DNA from: a bacterium
GTDB lineage: Bacteria > UBP14 > UBA6098 > 4484-93
Assembly (NCBI GenBank): GCA_021158465.1
Contig: JAGGUN010000036.1
Location: 1-48,942 of the forward strand
Reading direction: 5' to 3'
Length of the DNA: 48,942 nt
The notes beneath the pieces were generated by a model. It was not told where the DNA came from and searched no databases. It was given only the letters and a program-made list of their open reading frames with translations. This document shows, one piece after another, positions 17,045 through 25,152 of this stretch. A program made the translations under genes and the position numbers. Within the stretch, counting starts at the first letter, position 1. The number at the start of each line of letters is the position of its first letter.

Positions 17045-17464
17045 ATGCTGTATGTTGAGGCATTGGCGTTGGCTATCATTGTGTGGCTCATTATTGTATG
17101 TGTGTTTTGCGTCATAGCCACCGTGCGGAAGCCTCCTTTGAAGAAGCCTCAACGATACATAAAATCGTTTGAAACCACACTTCGCACCGATGAGGTTATG
17201 AAATCAATCGTCAATTTTGCAATCAGAACTGGTTACAGGATTGAGAATTTCGACGAAAAAGAGGGGCAGAGTATCCTAAGTGATGGCATAACCCTCACGA
17301 GCTGGGGATTCTTTTATCCTATCTTTATATCGAAGAGTGATTCAGGTTCAACGGTTGTCGAGGTAGGAGTGAGGGGGAAGGCATCTATCGTTGGAACGAT
17401 TGCCTTTCGCTGCCAGGAGCGGGTCCTGAACGGGATAAAGGGTTACATATTTGCAAGAGGCTAA
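17045..17464 (+). CDS. Small membrane-anchored protein of unknown function
   Basis: 139 residues. ATG 17045 has AAGGAG (17034-17039) 5 nt upstream. One N-terminal transmembrane segment (about 5-27) is followed by basic residues (RKPPLKKPQR), so the remaining ~110 residues probably face the cytoplasm. That soluble part has an alternating helix and strand pattern ('LRTDEVMKSIVNFAIRTGYRIENFDE', 'GSTVVEVGVRG'), split here only for description. I recognise no family. It follows the giant gene by 35 nt and may be cotranscribed with it. Its stop is 4 nt from the stop of the convergent uvrC-fusion gene. Confidence 0.6.
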   Translation: MLYVEALALAIIVWLIIVCVFCVIATVRKPPLKKPQRYIKSFETTLRTDEVMKSIVNFAIRTGYRIENFDEKEGQSILSDGITLTSWGFFYPIFISKSDSGSTVVEVGVRGKASIVGTIAFRCQERVLNGIKGYIFARG

Positions 17465-17468
17465 AACC

Positions 17469-18047
17469 TTATCTTATCACTCTTCTCCCGCCGACGAAGC
17501 GCCTTTTGTAGTAAGGCAATTCGAGTGTGTCTTTTCTGACACCGTGGGTTGACGCATGGACAAACTGGCTATTGTCTATGTATATCCCGACATGGTCGAC
17601 TCCGCGGAAGCGGCTCTGAAAGAAAACCAGATCACCTGTTGCAAGCTCATAGCTTGAGACAAACCTACCACATTTGAACATCTCCTTTGATGTCCTCGGT
17701 AGAGTTATCCCGTAGGTTCTTTTGTAGACATATCTGACAAACCCGGAGCAGTCGAACCCGCTTGGTGTTGTGCCACCCCACTTATAAGGTGTTCCGAGAA
17801 GCGGATTTATCTCCCCTATGAGCCGCTGCTTTCGAATATCTATCCTCTCCTTTTGTGGTGGTCTTGTTGTCTTCTTTCTCTCTGCTCTCTTCACTATCTC
17901 CTCGTCGGGAGAGTGGTATTTCTCCTCCGGCTCGATACGGATAGCCCTTATCGGGCGGTATCTCGGATAGGAAACGAACGGGGCACAACCGCCGACCGCG
18001 AGAAGAAAGACGGCAAGCATCGTTCCGAGAGAACCTTTCAGGTGCAA
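17469..18047 (-). other. NlpC/P60 lipoprotein module inside the uvrC frame; possible separate cistron
   Basis: This half of the fused frame looks like a complete Spr/NlpC-type peptidoglycan endopeptidase. An in-frame TTG (18047) would begin MHLKGSLGTMLAVFLLAVGGC-like signal sequence with a positive n-region, hydrophobic core and lipobox (cut shortly before the Cys); ATG 18020 gives a shorter one. The mature part has a basic linker and the papain-like NlpC/P60 triad: Cys in GFDCSGF (codon 17750-17748), His in VDHVGIY and His in FVHAS, plus the family motif GTPYKWGG. NlpC/P60 enzymes cut D-Glu/mDAP stem-peptide bonds. Only weak Shine-Dalgarno-like bases (AAGAGA) precede the TTG. Either start would free it from UvrC. 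Confidence 0.55.
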
Positions 18048-19835
18048 AAGCAGTCTCTTGGCGACTGAGAGTGGAATCCCAGATTTCTTCGATATCGCCT
18101 CGGGTGAACTCTCCTTTATCTCATCGAGTGAGGAAAACTCTGCTAAGAGCCTATTTGCACGTAGCTTCCCTATGCCGGGGACATCTGTCAGAATACTCGA
18201 AAAGCTTCCCCTTTTCCGCAGCTTCCTATGGTAAGTTATCGCAAATCTGTGAGCCTCATCCCTTATTCTTTGCAGGAGCTTAAGTGATGGTGAGCTTTTA
18301 GGGATGTTCTGTGGATCCGGGATACCCGGCAGGTACACCTCCTCCAGCCTCTTGGCAAGCGATACAATAGGGAGCTTCTCTTCCAATCCAAGGTTCTTCA
18401 GCGCTTCATAGGCAGCGGTTAACTGCCCCTTGCCACCATCGATTAAGACGAGGTCGGGCAGAGGTTTTCCCTCATCGAGCAATCTTTTGTATCTTCGATA
18501 CACCACCTCGTTCATCTTGGCGAAATCATCCTGAACATCGGGCGTCTCTTTTATCCTGAAATGCCGATAATTGCTCTTCAACGGTCGCCCGTTCTTGAAC
18601 TGCACCATAGAGCCGACCGATGCCTTCTCTCCTATGTTTGATATATCGAACCCCTCGATGACGACAGGAATACGAGGTAGATGCAGCTCCTTCTGGAGTG
18701 AGAGCAAAACACCTGAAATCTTTGACCTCTCCCTTTCGATTATGTACTGGTTGAGGAGATACTCCGCGTTCTTTGTCGCCATATCGAGCAGCTTTTTGTG
18801 AAATCCTCTCTCCGGGGTGATAATCTTTACGGACCGCCCGAGGTTCTTCGATATGCTTTTCTCGAATACTTCTTTCTCTTCGATGTTGCATCCGATATAG
18901 ACAAGGTGTGGCGGGTCATCACCTTCTGAATAATACTGTTCCAAGAACGATGACAAGACCTCCCTACCCTCCGTATTCGGTGGGAAATTCAAAAGGAAAC
19001 TTTCCCTACCAACTGCGTTACCTTCACGGATGAGGAATACCGTCACATATGCCTTATCACCGATGTAGAACAGCCCGACATAATCCCTATCGTCGAAATC
19101 TTCAATTTCGAGCTTCTGGGATTCTGTCGCCTTCTCGATTGCCCGTATCTCATCTCGTATGGCTGCGGCAGTTTCAAAATCGAGCCTATCCGATGCCTCC
19201 TTCATCTGCCTCCAAAGGGAGTTCAATATATCCTTTCTTCTTCCTCGTAGGAATCTGACAGCCTGCTTCACCTGCTGGTTGTATTCTTCCTCGCTTATCT
19301 TCCCTACGCAAGGAGCAGAACACAGTCCGATGTCATACTCAACGCATGGACGGGCAAGACGCCTCTTCCGAAGATTAAGTTTGCAGCTTCTTATCTGGAA
19401 CAACTGGCGGACAAGCTTTATCATTCTGCGCATACTTTTTGCGCTGGTATATGCCCCAAAATACAGCGAGCCGTCCTGTTTCCTCCTCCGTGCGACCTCG
19501 ATCCTCGGGAACGGTTCACCTGTTATGTGGATGTAGGGGTAATGCTTGTCATCCGTCAAGCGGACATTATACCGAGGTCTATGTTTCCTAATGAGGTTTG
19601 CCTCGAGTATGAGAGCCTCTGCCTCTGAGTCGGTCAGGATATAGTCGAAATCGGCTATCCGAGCGATAAGTGCCTCGGTCTTCGGGGAACGCTCACCAGT
19701 CTGGAAATAGGACGATACCCTTGCTCTCAGCGAACGAGCCTTCCCGATGTATATTATCCTCCCCTTCGCATCCTTCATAAGGTAAACGCCGGGGAGGTCA
19801 GGCAACAGTCCGACCTTCTCCTTCAACCTGTTCAT
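17469..19835 (-). CDS. uvrC: Excinuclease ABC subunit C read in frame into an NlpC/P60 lipoprotein
   Basis: 788 residues from ATG 19835 (TGATG junction with the upstream gene; GTG 19838 would add one residue). Residues 1 to about 600 are a complete UvrC, which makes both incisions in nucleotide excision repair: GIY-YIG domain (GVY 16-18, YIG 29-31), Cys-rich segment, UVR motif (LDFETAAAIRDEI), RNase H-like endonuclease half (EGFDISNIGE, DLVLIDGGKGQL) and HhH (DVPGIGKLRANRLL). UvrC normally stops about there. Instead the frame continues without a stop into a lipoprotein signal (LAVGGC, Cys617), a Lys/Arg-rich linker and an NlpC/P60 peptidase with Cys696. A cytoplasmic nuclease joined to an exported hydrolase is odd, so internal initiation or a lost stop is likely. 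UvrC identity is firm; the true product boundary is not. Confidence 0.88.
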   Translation of the reverse strand: MNRLKEKVGLLPDLPGVYLMKDAKGRIIYIGKARSLRARVSSYFQTGERSPKTEALIARIADFDYILTDSEAEALILEANLIRKHRPRYNVRLTDDKHYPYIHITGEPFPRIEVARRRKQDGSLYFGAYTSAKSMRRMIKLVRQLFQIRSCKLNLRKRRLARPCVEYDIGLCSAPCVGKISEEEYNQQVKQAVRFLRGRRKDILNSLWRQMKEASDRLDFETAAAIRDEIRAIEKATESQKLEIEDFDDRDYVGLFYIGDKAYVTVFLIREGNAVGRESFLLNFPPNTEGREVLSSFLEQYYSEGDDPPHLVYIGCNIEEKEVFEKSISKNLGRSVKIITPERGFHKKLLDMATKNAEYLLNQYIIERERSKISGVLLSLQKELHLPRIPVVIEGFDISNIGEKASVGSMVQFKNGRPLKSNYRHFRIKETPDVQDDFAKMNEVVYRRYKRLLDEGKPLPDLVLIDGGKGQLTAAYEALKNLGLEEKLPIVSLAKRLEEVYLPGIPDPQNIPKSSPSLKLLQRIRDEAHRFAITYHRKLRKRGSFSSILTDVPGIGKLRANRLLAEFSSLDEIKESSPEAISKKSGIPLSVAKRLLLHLKGSLGTMLAVFLLAVGGCAPFVSYPRYRPIRAIRIEPEEKYHSPDEEIVKRAERKKTTRPPQKERIDIRKQRLIGEINPLLGTPYKWGGTTPSGFDCSGFVRYVYKRTYGITLPRTSKEMFKCGRFVSSYELATGDLVFFQSRFRGVDHVGIYIDNSQFVHASTHGVRKDTLELPYYKRRFVGGRRVIR

Positions 19836-22800
19836 CACTTAAGAAGTATGCACCGTCTTATCTCTATCCAGTCTCTGGTCTTTACCTTGACAAGATACAG
19901 TCCTGTCGGGTACCCACTGCCATCCCAGGTATAGCGAGAGACCCCGTTCGAAACAGAGCCTACTGGAAGAACCGCAACCTTCTCACCAAGTAGGTTTGAT
20001 ATCTCAACTGCTGCATCCTCCGAGCCGACAAGGATATTTACCGTCTCATTGAACGGGTTCGGGAAGATCCGCACTTTTCCAACCTCTTCCGGAACGGATC
20101 CACGCTCATACTCTCCAGGCGGCGCTGGTGGCACTGCATCAACGAACGCAGCTATCGGCTTGAGCAGCCCACCACTTCCGGGGACAGATATTGTGGTATC
20201 ACCAGTGGCAAGCACCCAGTATCCTTTCCCTGACTCGAGGGCGACCGCTCTGTAGTATGCCCTTGCCAGCGGGTCATACCCCCAGACAGGAAGCGCGAAG
20301 AAATCGGTTGGGCTGTCGGACAACGGGGCACCAAGGATATTCCAGCCAGCAGAAACTACCCTCTGAAACTCCGATACCTTCATCCCAGCAATAAGAACGG
20401 TAGTATCCACCTCCGACAGGAGCCAGTAACCCTTCCCTGCTGTAATATAATCTGCTATATCATATCTCCTCGCGACAGGGTCATACTCATAGATGGTTCC
20501 AACATCGGCGAACAGCTCATCTCTAACGGGCAGAACAGGAAAGGAGATAAGGTTCCAACCTGGGGAAAGATGCAGATGAAATACCGCAAGTGATGGTCTG
20601 TCCCAGACAATCGTAAGTGTGTCCTCGCTGAACTCCCAACTGGTTGTGTGAAGCATATCGACAGTATTGTTTATGCGGAACTCTCCTGGAGGCAGAACAG
20701 ACGGGTTCCAGGAAACGGTATACCTCTCCTGGTCCTCGACCGTGAGCCTCCATTCGACCGGGAACGGACCGTTTGCCCTTATATCCCGGTGGAGTCGGGG
20801 ATAGTGCAGGTCAGAGACCGTCAGGTAGCCATCGGTAACAGATGGTATAGGCGGCAGGTATATGATGTCAACCCCTGGGTCAAACCCCGCTGTTGCTATG
20901 GGCGATGCACCGATGGTAACAACCTCCTCCGTCCTGTCTGGGACAGTCCCATCAACTGTTATATCGAGCATCCAGGAGACATCCTGCCAGTTGATGACCA
21001 GGGCTCCGTTGCCAGGAATAGCCACAGGAACACCGGAATTGAACCGCGCATCCAGGAATACAAGCGGGAAGAAATCGCCTTCACCAGCCGCCTGCGAGAC
21101 AGCAACAACTATCCAGACAAGCACACCATCACCTGCCAGCGGAATATCTCCAGACGATTCGATATGCAGGGCACCCGATAGGCTATCTACCCCCCAGGAC
21201 AGCTCCGTCCAGAGGCAGATGGTCGAATCGAGCACAACATCGATTACATCGAGTATATCTAAAGGAAGCCCGATGTCGAATCCCCAGGAAACTATATTCC
21301 CTTCATCTGTCTCATCACACAGAACGGGTATAGATACCGTATCACCCGCCGATGCGAATATCTCCGGCAGCCAAACGGGGAGCTCCATATAGAAGTGGGT
21401 AAACGAGAAGCAGGTATCAAGCAGGTTCGGAGGACACAGGTCTGGGGTATCCTGCGCTCGTACGCAGACAACGACAGTATCCCCAGGAGCGATGGGGGTC
21501 TCAAACGGACAGGATATATCTACACCAGAACCGGTCATGCTCATCTCAAACGAGAGAGGCTCTCCATCGACGCTGACCGTTATGGATGCTGTGTCAACAC
21601 CGGAGATGGAATCGTAAAGGTGGAACGACACGGTTGGCAGCGGGTCATCGATGACAGTATCAGGCGGCGGGAACAGACCTGTTATCACGGGTGGTGTGAG
21701 GTCTACATAGAACTGCCAGCAGACAGGTAGCTCGAGCATTCCACCGCAGGAATCAACGGCAGACACAAGACAGACAGAGACCGTATCACCATTCTCAAAG
21801 CTGTCGGGAGCAACAGGAACAAAGCTCAAGAAACCACCGTCAGTGAGTGTAACTTCTGTATCGGAGGCGGAGTAGAATATCCCGTTGACGGTAAGCTGGA
21901 TAGAATCAGGGACGATACCACAGGTCGCCTGGTACCAGACATAGACCATAAAATCGACCCCCGCAACGACAGAATGCAAATCGCACCCGTGGATTTCAAG
22001 CGTATCCTCACCGCTATGGAGCAGTTCTGTTATATCTATATGGTCCATTGTCCTCCAGTCGCCGGATGTCGAGCCTGCGAGCGTCCCGTTTACGGATATA
22101 TCCCCCTGGTCATCGATGTATGTCTCTATATAAGCCGAATCCACCGTTGCTCCCTCAGGTATATTCACAAACGCCCTGAAGTCGACACATTCATAAGGGG
22201 AGAAATGGTCATCCCACACCCACTCGGTTCCAGGGATTATCCTCGAGCCCCATCGGCTCGGGTCAGGAGCATAGGTTGGAACCCATTCGGAGCCGTTCCA
22301 GTATTCCACTGTCGATGTGGAGCTACCGAGCGTATAGAGAGCTGATATAGGATAACTCATTAATCTCATCATTATCGGCTGGTCTGAACAGGCAGTTATC
22401 TGTTCTGGCTGAGGGGTAATAATCTCCGCCTCAAGCGGGCTTCTCCTTATTCCACGACCACGGACAACGACATACATAATCGGGTAGCAGGGCGTGTTAG
22501 AATAGATCTGGAGTGTATCGCAGAAATCACCTGTATCGGGAGGGGTAAAGCGAACATCATATTCGACCCGCGAGCCTGCAAGTATGTATCCTGCCCGTGG
22601 ATAGACATGAAAGATATCGATGTCGGTATTTAGTATGTAAGTTATCCTGAGCGTATCCTCACCTGTGTTTTCCATACCAAGCGGAAGGTGTGCAGTATCG
22701 CCAACCAGCACCTCTCCGAAGTCGAGCTCGCCCGTATCGATAACAAGGTTTGGTATGAGGGAATCTCCGTTCCAGCCTGGCTCGACGACAAGGAAGAGCG

Positions 22801-23941
22801 GTGGCGGATTGCCATCGAAGCCGTCGGATGGCTCCTCCCAGACATCGTAGGCAAACATCGTGTCGCAGACAACAGCCATTCTTATCCTGGAAGCTATCCC
22901 TGCCCGGGAGTCGTATGTCTTCAGCCTAACGGAATCTGGGAACTCATCATATGTGACGAAGTTCGCCGAGGCATAGTCACGTGTGCAGCATCCGTAGATA
23001 TGCATCCTCAAAGCACCGTCGAGATACCCCCAGGCTTCTGTGGCGGTGTTGGAACCACCTGTCATCCTGATGGCGCTTCTCACAGGATTAAGGTAGCCTA
23101 TACGAAATCCTCTCTGCTGCGTTCCTGTGCAAACGCCCATCGAATCGGTGCAAAGGATACACCATCGGCGATTCGCCTCAAATATGGTTCGGGCAGATGG
23201 TCCCTCGATAACAGGTCTCCCAGAATACCAGCAACTGCCCGCAAATGTTCCATCTCCGTGCCTGTGGATAGCCGCAGAGTAAAGCATAATAACCCTCTGA
23301 CCAAGATTGTTCTTCAGACCGAAGTTGAGCATATTGAACCCGTAGAGATATGCAGCAGAATACACCCCTGGCGGGTCATGGCAGAGCCTATCACGAAGGA
23401 TCGGTAGCTCACCGGAGATGATGTAGCCGTCATCTGTAATGCGCTCATATTCATAGTGCAGAAAAACCGCCAGAAGGTTCTGGCTGTAGTCGAGACGAAT
23501 ATATTCACCCGTCATAACATCCGTCTCCTCGAGCGGTCTCTCCCAGGTTGCAACAGGACCGAGACTGCCCTTGACGAGCATAACAAGCGCCTTCGAGGTG
23601 TCAGGGTCGTATACGCCGATATACATCCTCCCAAGCGTATCTATTGCAAGCTTGAACCTCAGCGAATCCGAGAAGCCATCCCAGGTATGCCCAGGGTGGC
23701 AGGTGTAGTCGAACCAGCAGGAGTCCGCACGGAAATAGTCGATGCTCCGCATCCAGACAGCGTAATCGCCTATACGCTCGGCAGAGTAGTCCGGGTCAGA
23801 GATAATCCCTTCAAGGTCCACCTCGGCACACAGGCTCACCCGCTCGACAAGATACATATCAGAGGTTATCTCGTCTATCGTCTGCGAGAAAAGAGGCACG
23901 GAGATAAGCAAAAGCAAAAAAGCCCCAAAAAGCCTCTTCAT
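19835..23941 (-). CDS. Large secreted multidomain protein with ASH, double-Ig, cohesin-like and T9SS-type tail
   Basis: 1368 residues; GGAGG precedes ATG 23941. Signal peptide about 1-19 (ends LFSQ). Residues about 20-400 are an unassigned, probably beta-rich region. An ASPM-SPD-2-Hydin-like domain follows at about 405-495 (LDFGEVLVGDTAHL, YDVRFTPPDTGDFCDTL). One double-Ig unit homologous to the repeats of the giant vWA protein spans about 503-850, interrupted at 530-673 by a jelly-roll-like insert. Next is a cohesin-like domain (about 860-1000), then two 'GWNLISFP...GKGYW' repeats (about 1130-1260). The C-terminal ~80 residues (RIFPNPFNETV, YPTGLYLVKV) resemble the type A T9SS sorting domain. 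Probably a surface-exposed or released protein. A weak promoter (GGGACA N18 TATTAT) lies in the 66-nt gap upstream. The stop overlaps the uvrC start. Confidence 0.8.
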   Translation of the reverse strand: MKRLFGAFLLLLISVPLFSQTIDEITSDMYLVERVSLCAEVDLEGIISDPDYSAERIGDYAVWMRSIDYFRADSCWFDYTCHPGHTWDGFSDSLRFKLAIDTLGRMYIGVYDPDTSKALVMLVKGSLGPVATWERPLEETDVMTGEYIRLDYSQNLLAVFLHYEYERITDDGYIISGELPILRDRLCHDPPGVYSAAYLYGFNMLNFGLKNNLGQRVIMLYSAAIHRHGDGTFAGSCWYSGRPVIEGPSARTIFEANRRWCILCTDSMGVCTGTQQRGFRIGYLNPVRSAIRMTGGSNTATEAWGYLDGALRMHIYGCCTRDYASANFVTYDEFPDSVRLKTYDSRAGIASRIRMAVVCDTMFAYDVWEEPSDGFDGNPPPLFLVVEPGWNGDSLIPNLVIDTGELDFGEVLVGDTAHLPLGMENTGEDTLRITYILNTDIDIFHVYPRAGYILAGSRVEYDVRFTPPDTGDFCDTLQIYSNTPCYPIMYVVVRGRGIRRSPLEAEIITPQPEQITACSDQPIMMRLMSYPISALYTLGSSTSTVEYWNGSEWVPTYAPDPSRWGSRIIPGTEWVWDDHFSPYECVDFRAFVNIPEGATVDSAYIETYIDDQGDISVNGTLAGSTSGDWRTMDHIDITELLHSGEDTLEIHGCDLHSVVAGVDFMVYVWYQATCGIVPDSIQLTVNGIFYSASDTEVTLTDGGFLSFVPVAPDSFENGDTVSVCLVSAVDSCGGMLELPVCWQFYVDLTPPVITGLFPPPDTVIDDPLPTVSFHLYDSISGVDTASITVSVDGEPLSFEMSMTGSGVDISCPFETPIAPGDTVVVCVRAQDTPDLCPPNLLDTCFSFTHFYMELPVWLPEIFASAGDTVSIPVLCDETDEGNIVSWGFDIGLPLDILDVIDVVLDSTICLWTELSWGVDSLSGALHIESSGDIPLAGDGVLVWIVVAVSQAAGEGDFFPLVFLDARFNSGVPVAIPGNGALVINWQDVSWMLDITVDGTVPDRTEEVVTIGASPIATAGFDPGVDIIYLPPIPSVTDGYLTVSDLHYPRLHRDIRANGPFPVEWRLTVEDQERYTVSWNPSVLPPGEFRINNTVDMLHTTSWEFSEDTLTIVWDRPSLAVFHLHLSPGWNLISFPVLPVRDELFADVGTIYEYDPVARRYDIADYITAGKGYWLLSEVDTTVLIAGMKVSEFQRVVSAGWNILGAPLSDSPTDFFALPVWGYDPLARAYYRAVALESGKGYWVLATGDTTISVPGSGGLLKPIAAFVDAVPPAPPGEYERGSVPEEVGKVRIFPNPFNETVNILVGSEDAAVEISNLLGEKVAVLPVGSVSNGVSRYTWDGSGYPTGLYLVKVKTRDWIEIRRCILLK

Positions 23942-24007
23942 ACCACCTCCTTAGTTTCTACTGGAGAGATAATACAAAATTGCTTATTTTGCTGTCCCAG
24001 GAAAGGG

Positions 24008-25036
24008 CTACCACAACCCGCAACAGATACCACCACCTTCTTTCTTGCGGTGCGTGACACCAACGGATATTGTGGCTGATGTGTGCGTTCTGTCAGCAAA
24101 CACAGCTGTGAAGCGGGCATCAAGGATGAGCCGGAAATCGTATGTCTGGAACGCCACAATACCACCACCAACGGTTATCGAGGGACCATCATCGAGCTTC
24201 GGCTCGTAGTCTATCCAGTAGCTTGTATCGGAATCGTAGACAGAGAAGATAGTATCTTCTGCCGTTTCGTAGCTTATCCAGTGCATACCAAGCCCAGCAA
24301 CAACAAATGGAGAGAAATCACCTGTTCTGAAGGCGTAGATAAGCGAAAATTCCACGGGAAAATCATATGCGAATTCACCTTCGTCAGCGTCGATGTTCAC
24401 TCGGTAGCCTGAATGTGCCTCCACAAAGAAATGTTGCATCTCATATAGCCCAACGGCGTCGAAGCAGACGAGCCTTTTGGCATTGCCAAATGATTTACCA
24501 AACGGGAACATATAACCGATTTTCCCACCGTATGTGTAGAAGTTCTTCCGTCGCGTAGGTTCTCTCGCCTCATGCTTTGTCACCGCTTCCTTCGTTACAA
24601 CCTTCTCCGCTGGTCTACCTGATATGACGCTTTCTGCAACTCGTTTCATAACAGGGTCAAGGTCCTCGAGGCTCTCCGCTGTCATCCTGTCAGAGAGAAT
24701 AAGCTCCCTTGTGGATGTATCAAACACCCTATATCTTACAACGATATTCTCCCCAAGCTCCCCAAGCGACACGAGAACTACCCTGTCGGCTCCAACCGCC
24801 CTACCGTACGGAACAGCACAATCCTCGGAATAGCATCTGTAGAACGAATCCTCGACAGCAGAGACAACAGTCGTAGTCTCACTATCAGCGATATAGTCAC
24901 GAAGTAGTGCCTCCGCCGTCCTCACTGCGTTCTCATCTATCCCAGCTGCATCGAAATCAAATACAAAATACTCACTGGCAGACGCTCCATTGAGCATAAA
25001 AAAGATGACCACTATCAACGGGAAAAATCTCTCCAT
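24008..25036 (-). CDS. Envelope protein: CsgG/TolB-N-like N-terminal domain plus outer-membrane beta-barrel-like domain
   Basis: 342 residues. ATG 25036 is chosen because AGGAGGG lies 8-9 nt upstream and a signal peptide follows at once (about 1-20, ends GASA); the longer frame adds 22 unrelated residues. Residues about 22-155 resemble the alpha/beta domain of CsgG-, LpoB- or TolB-N-type proteins ('FVFDFDAAGIDENAVRTAE', 'VGADRVVLVSLGELGENIVV', 'YRVFDTSTRELIL'). After a charged linker (about 155-180) comes an OmpA/OMP_b-brl-like beta region ('YGGKIGYMFPFG', 'FSPFVVAGLGMHWI', 'LILDARFTAVFA'). This suggests a periplasmic domain tethered to an outer-membrane barrel. It heads the minus-strand operon with the 1368-residue protein and uvrC, but no specific role can be given. 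Confidence 0.7.
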   Translation of the reverse strand: MERFFPLIVVIFFMLNGASASEYFVFDFDAAGIDENAVRTAEALLRDYIADSETTTVVSAVEDSFYRCYSEDCAVPYGRAVGADRVVLVSLGELGENIVVRYRVFDTSTRELILSDRMTAESLEDLDPVMKRVAESVISGRPAEKVVTKEAVTKHEAREPTRRKNFYTYGGKIGYMFPFGKSFGNAKRLVCFDAVGLYEMQHFFVEAHSGYRVNIDADEGEFAYDFPVEFSLIYAFRTGDFSPFVVAGLGMHWISYETAEDTIFSVYDSDTSYWIDYEPKLDDGPSITVGGGIVAFQTYDFRLILDARFTAVFADRTHTSATISVGVTHRKKEGGGICCGLW

Positions 25037-25074
25037 AGTTTCGCTCCCTCCTAATAAGATATTAGCTATGTTTT

Positions 25075-25102
25075 TATATACCCTATTTTCCGCGGAAATC
25101 AA
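25075..25102 (-). promoter_or_regulatory. Candidate promoter with a palindromic operator, for the CsgG-like/OMP gene
   Basis: On the minus strand TTGATT (25102-25097), 16 nt, TATATA (25080-25075), about 40 nt before the start codon. A perfect 12-bp palindrome TTTCCGCGGAAA (25087-25098) fills the spacer, where a bound repressor would block the promoter. A second inverted repeat, CTAATA-AGA-TATTAG (25051-25065), lies in the leader just before the Shine-Dalgarno. Confidence 0.5.
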
Positions 25103-25115
25103 GCAAATTTTTTCT

Positions 25116-25143
25116 TTGAAAAGACGGGAAAACCTTGTATCTT
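25116..25143 (+). promoter_or_regulatory. Candidate near-leaderless promoter of the transglutaminase gene
   Basis: TTGAAA (25116-25121), 16 nt, TATCTT (25138-25143), then 9 nt to ATG 25153. There is no Shine-Dalgarno before this ATG. The -10 is a weak match (4 of 6). It lies about 15 bp from the divergent promoter, so both could share control. Confidence 0.35.
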
Positions 25144-25152
25144 AACCTCAAT

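Noticed and set aside
22688-23407. 239-residue plus-strand ORF opposite the 1368-residue protein
   Set aside because: No Shine-Dalgarno and no recognisable domain; the opposite frame has signal peptide and a clear domain plan.
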